DNA of 5,608 bases, taken from NCBI GenBank assembly GCA_905236925.1, contig CAJOQS010000310.1:1-5608 (forward strand). Reading direction: 5' to 3'. Within the stretch, counting starts at the first letter, position 1. Each line of letters starts with the position of its first letter. Positions 4,522 through 5,608 of the stretch are shown in pieces. Source of the DNA: an uncultured Lachnospiraceae bacterium (GTDB taxonomy: Bacteria; Bacillota; Clostridia; Lachnospirales; Lachnospiraceae). Below the pieces are notes generated by a model. The model made no database searches and was not told where the DNA came from. It saw only the letters and a list, made by a program, of their open reading frames with translations. The position numbers and the translations under genes were made by a program.

Positions 4522-5608
4522 ATGGAATTATACATACACATACCGTTCTGCATCAGAAAATGCAGATACTGCGATTTCCTGTCCTTTGAAGGAATGGATG
4601 GCTGCTTTGAAGATTATGTGAAGGCTCTTGTAAAGGAATTGGAGGGCTGCAGGGAAACGATAGCCCTGAAGGGCCTTGATACGGTCTTCATAGGGGGCGG
4701 GACTCCTTCGATACTGCCTTTTTCATCGGCAAAAATGCTGCTTGACGAGGTCGCGTCACTGATAGAAGCCGGCGGAGCAAAATGCCTTGAATACACCATT
4801 GAAGCGAATCCGGGCACACTCACGCCGGAAAAGCTTGAAATGTACAAAGCAGCCGGGATCAACAGGCTCAGTATCGGTCTGCAGTCCGATGACGACAGCA
4901 AGCTCGGGCTGCTCGGCAGGATACACGATTTCGAAGCATTTCTTACAAATTATCGTATGGCGCGGAAGGTTGGCTTTGACAATATAAACGTCGACCTCAT
5001 GAGCGGTCTTCCGGGACAGACCTGCGCGGAATGGGAGAAGACCCTCAGAACCGTGGCTGATCTCGGTCCCGAGCATATATCCGCCTACAGCCTGATAATC
5101 GAGCCGGGAACACCGTTTTTCGATATTTACGGGACAACGGAGAACGCCTGCGAAAAAAAAGGCAGGGCTGTAAAAGGCTCCGATAATAATGCCATGCCTC
5201 CTCTGCCTGATGAGGATGCGGAGCGTGATATGTATCATATAACCGCGAAGGTCCTCGGGGAATACGGATACCGAAGATACGAGATATCAAACTATGCCCG
5301 TCCCGGATATGAATCGAGGCACAATCTGGGTTACTGGACCGGGGCGGAATATATAGGAGCGGGACTCGGAGCATCTTCGTATGAAGTCGGGACAGTCGGC
5401 TTATCCGCGATCAGGCGCAGGAATACAACGGACCTCAAAGCCTACCTCAAGGAAACCGTAACCGAAGAAACGACTCTTCTTGGTAAGAAAGATATGATCG
5501 GCGAGTATATGATCCTCCGCCTCAGACTCCGTGAGGGGATCGAAAGGACAGCATTCCGCAAGAGATTTAACGGGGATATCGACGACCTGTATAAAGATAT
5601 TATTGATA
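4522..5608 (+). CDS. hemW: HemW-like radical SAM heme chaperone (oxygen-independent coproporphyrinogen III oxidase family), C terminus outside window
   Basis: Radical SAM protein of the HemN/HemW family; HemW is known as a heme-binding chaperone that loads heme onto respiratory proteins and is often misannotated as coproporphyrinogen oxidase. The frame is open for 362 codons to the window edge, lacking perhaps a few tens of residues (E. coli HemW is 378). The cluster CxxxCxxC is at C10, C14, C17 in the IPFCIRKCRYCDF opening. IGGGTPS (57-63) is the usual SAM-binding motif, followed by EANPGTL (94-100), INRLSIGLQS (113-122), LGRIH (131-135) and VDLMSGLPGQT (157-167). HNLGYW (267-272) matches the HNxxYW motif that separates HemW from true HemN. 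A variable insert of about 25 residues (203-228) precedes LPDEDAERDMY. It follows the muramidase after 17 nt with no terminator, so the two share a transcript. HemW function rather than coproporphyrinogen oxidation is inferred from the motif. Confidence 0.92.
   Translation, partial: MELYIHIPFCIRKCRYCDFLSFEGMDGCFEDYVKALVKELEGCRETIALKGLDTVFIGGGTPSILPFSSAKMLLDEVASLIEAGGAKCLEYTIEANPGTLTPEKLEMYKAAGINRLSIGLQSDDDSKLGLLGRIHDFEAFLTNYRMARKVGFDNINVDLMSGLPGQTCAEWEKTLRTVADLGPEHISAYSLIIEPGTPFFDIYGTTENACEKKGRAVKGSDNNAMPPLPDEDAERDMYHITAKVLGEYGYRRYEISNYARPGYESRHNLGYWTGAEYIGAGLGASSYEVGTVGLSAIRRRNTTDLKAYLKETVTEETTLLGKKDMIGEYMILRLRLREGIERTAFRKRFNGDIDDLYKDIID

Noticed and set aside
4756..5238. Open frame of 160 codons on the - strand within hemW
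   Set aside because: It is antisense to a conserved radical SAM gene with intact motifs; the product resembles no known family.

Overview
The window looks like a chromosomal segment of an anaerobic, low-to-mid-GC Firmicute, most likely a Lachnospiraceae (Clostridia) member. The evidence is the Hsp20 sequence (clostridial Hsp18 type), a CIRCE operator, a two-domain ECF ATPase paired with an S component, and a GH25 muramidase with the prelude to its catalytic domain that I associate with Lachnospiraceae. The taxonomic call is inference from protein character; there is no rRNA or marker gene that settles it. All recognised genes lie on the + strand and fill most of the window.

Region 1 (1-1725) is the end of an energy-coupling-factor (ECF) transporter operon. 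It holds the 3' part of a double-domain ATPase (5' end outside the window) and, 24 bp downstream, a GTG-started membrane S component that probably determines substrate. A T component (EcfT) is not in the window and would be expected upstream. The second ATPase domain is odd: only about 19 residues separate its Q-loop from its LSGGE signature.

Region 2 (1726-2408) is a self-contained heat-shock unit. A perfect CIRCE operator covers the -35 box of a good sigma-A promoter. A 5' leader of about 85 nt follows with two hairpins, then a strong Shine-Dalgarno, an Hsp20 small heat-shock gene, and a strong intrinsic terminator.

Region 3 (2409-5608) begins with its own sigma-A-like promoter. It carries a 667-residue membrane-anchored GH25 muramidase with a cytoplasmic coiled coil and a large uncharacterised extracytoplasmic region. 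After 17 nt and no terminator comes hemW (radical-SAM heme chaperone), cut by the window end. In many Firmicutes hemW sits directly upstream of hrcA-grpE-dnaK-dnaJ, so the repressor that binds the CIRCE site may be encoded just past the right edge; this is a prediction, not something seen here.

I see no mobile element, CRISPR array, tRNA or rRNA. The window is mostly ordinary core or near-core genome. The points worth a second look are the shortened ATPase helical domain, the architecture of the muramidase, and the promoter/operator/leader design of hsp20.
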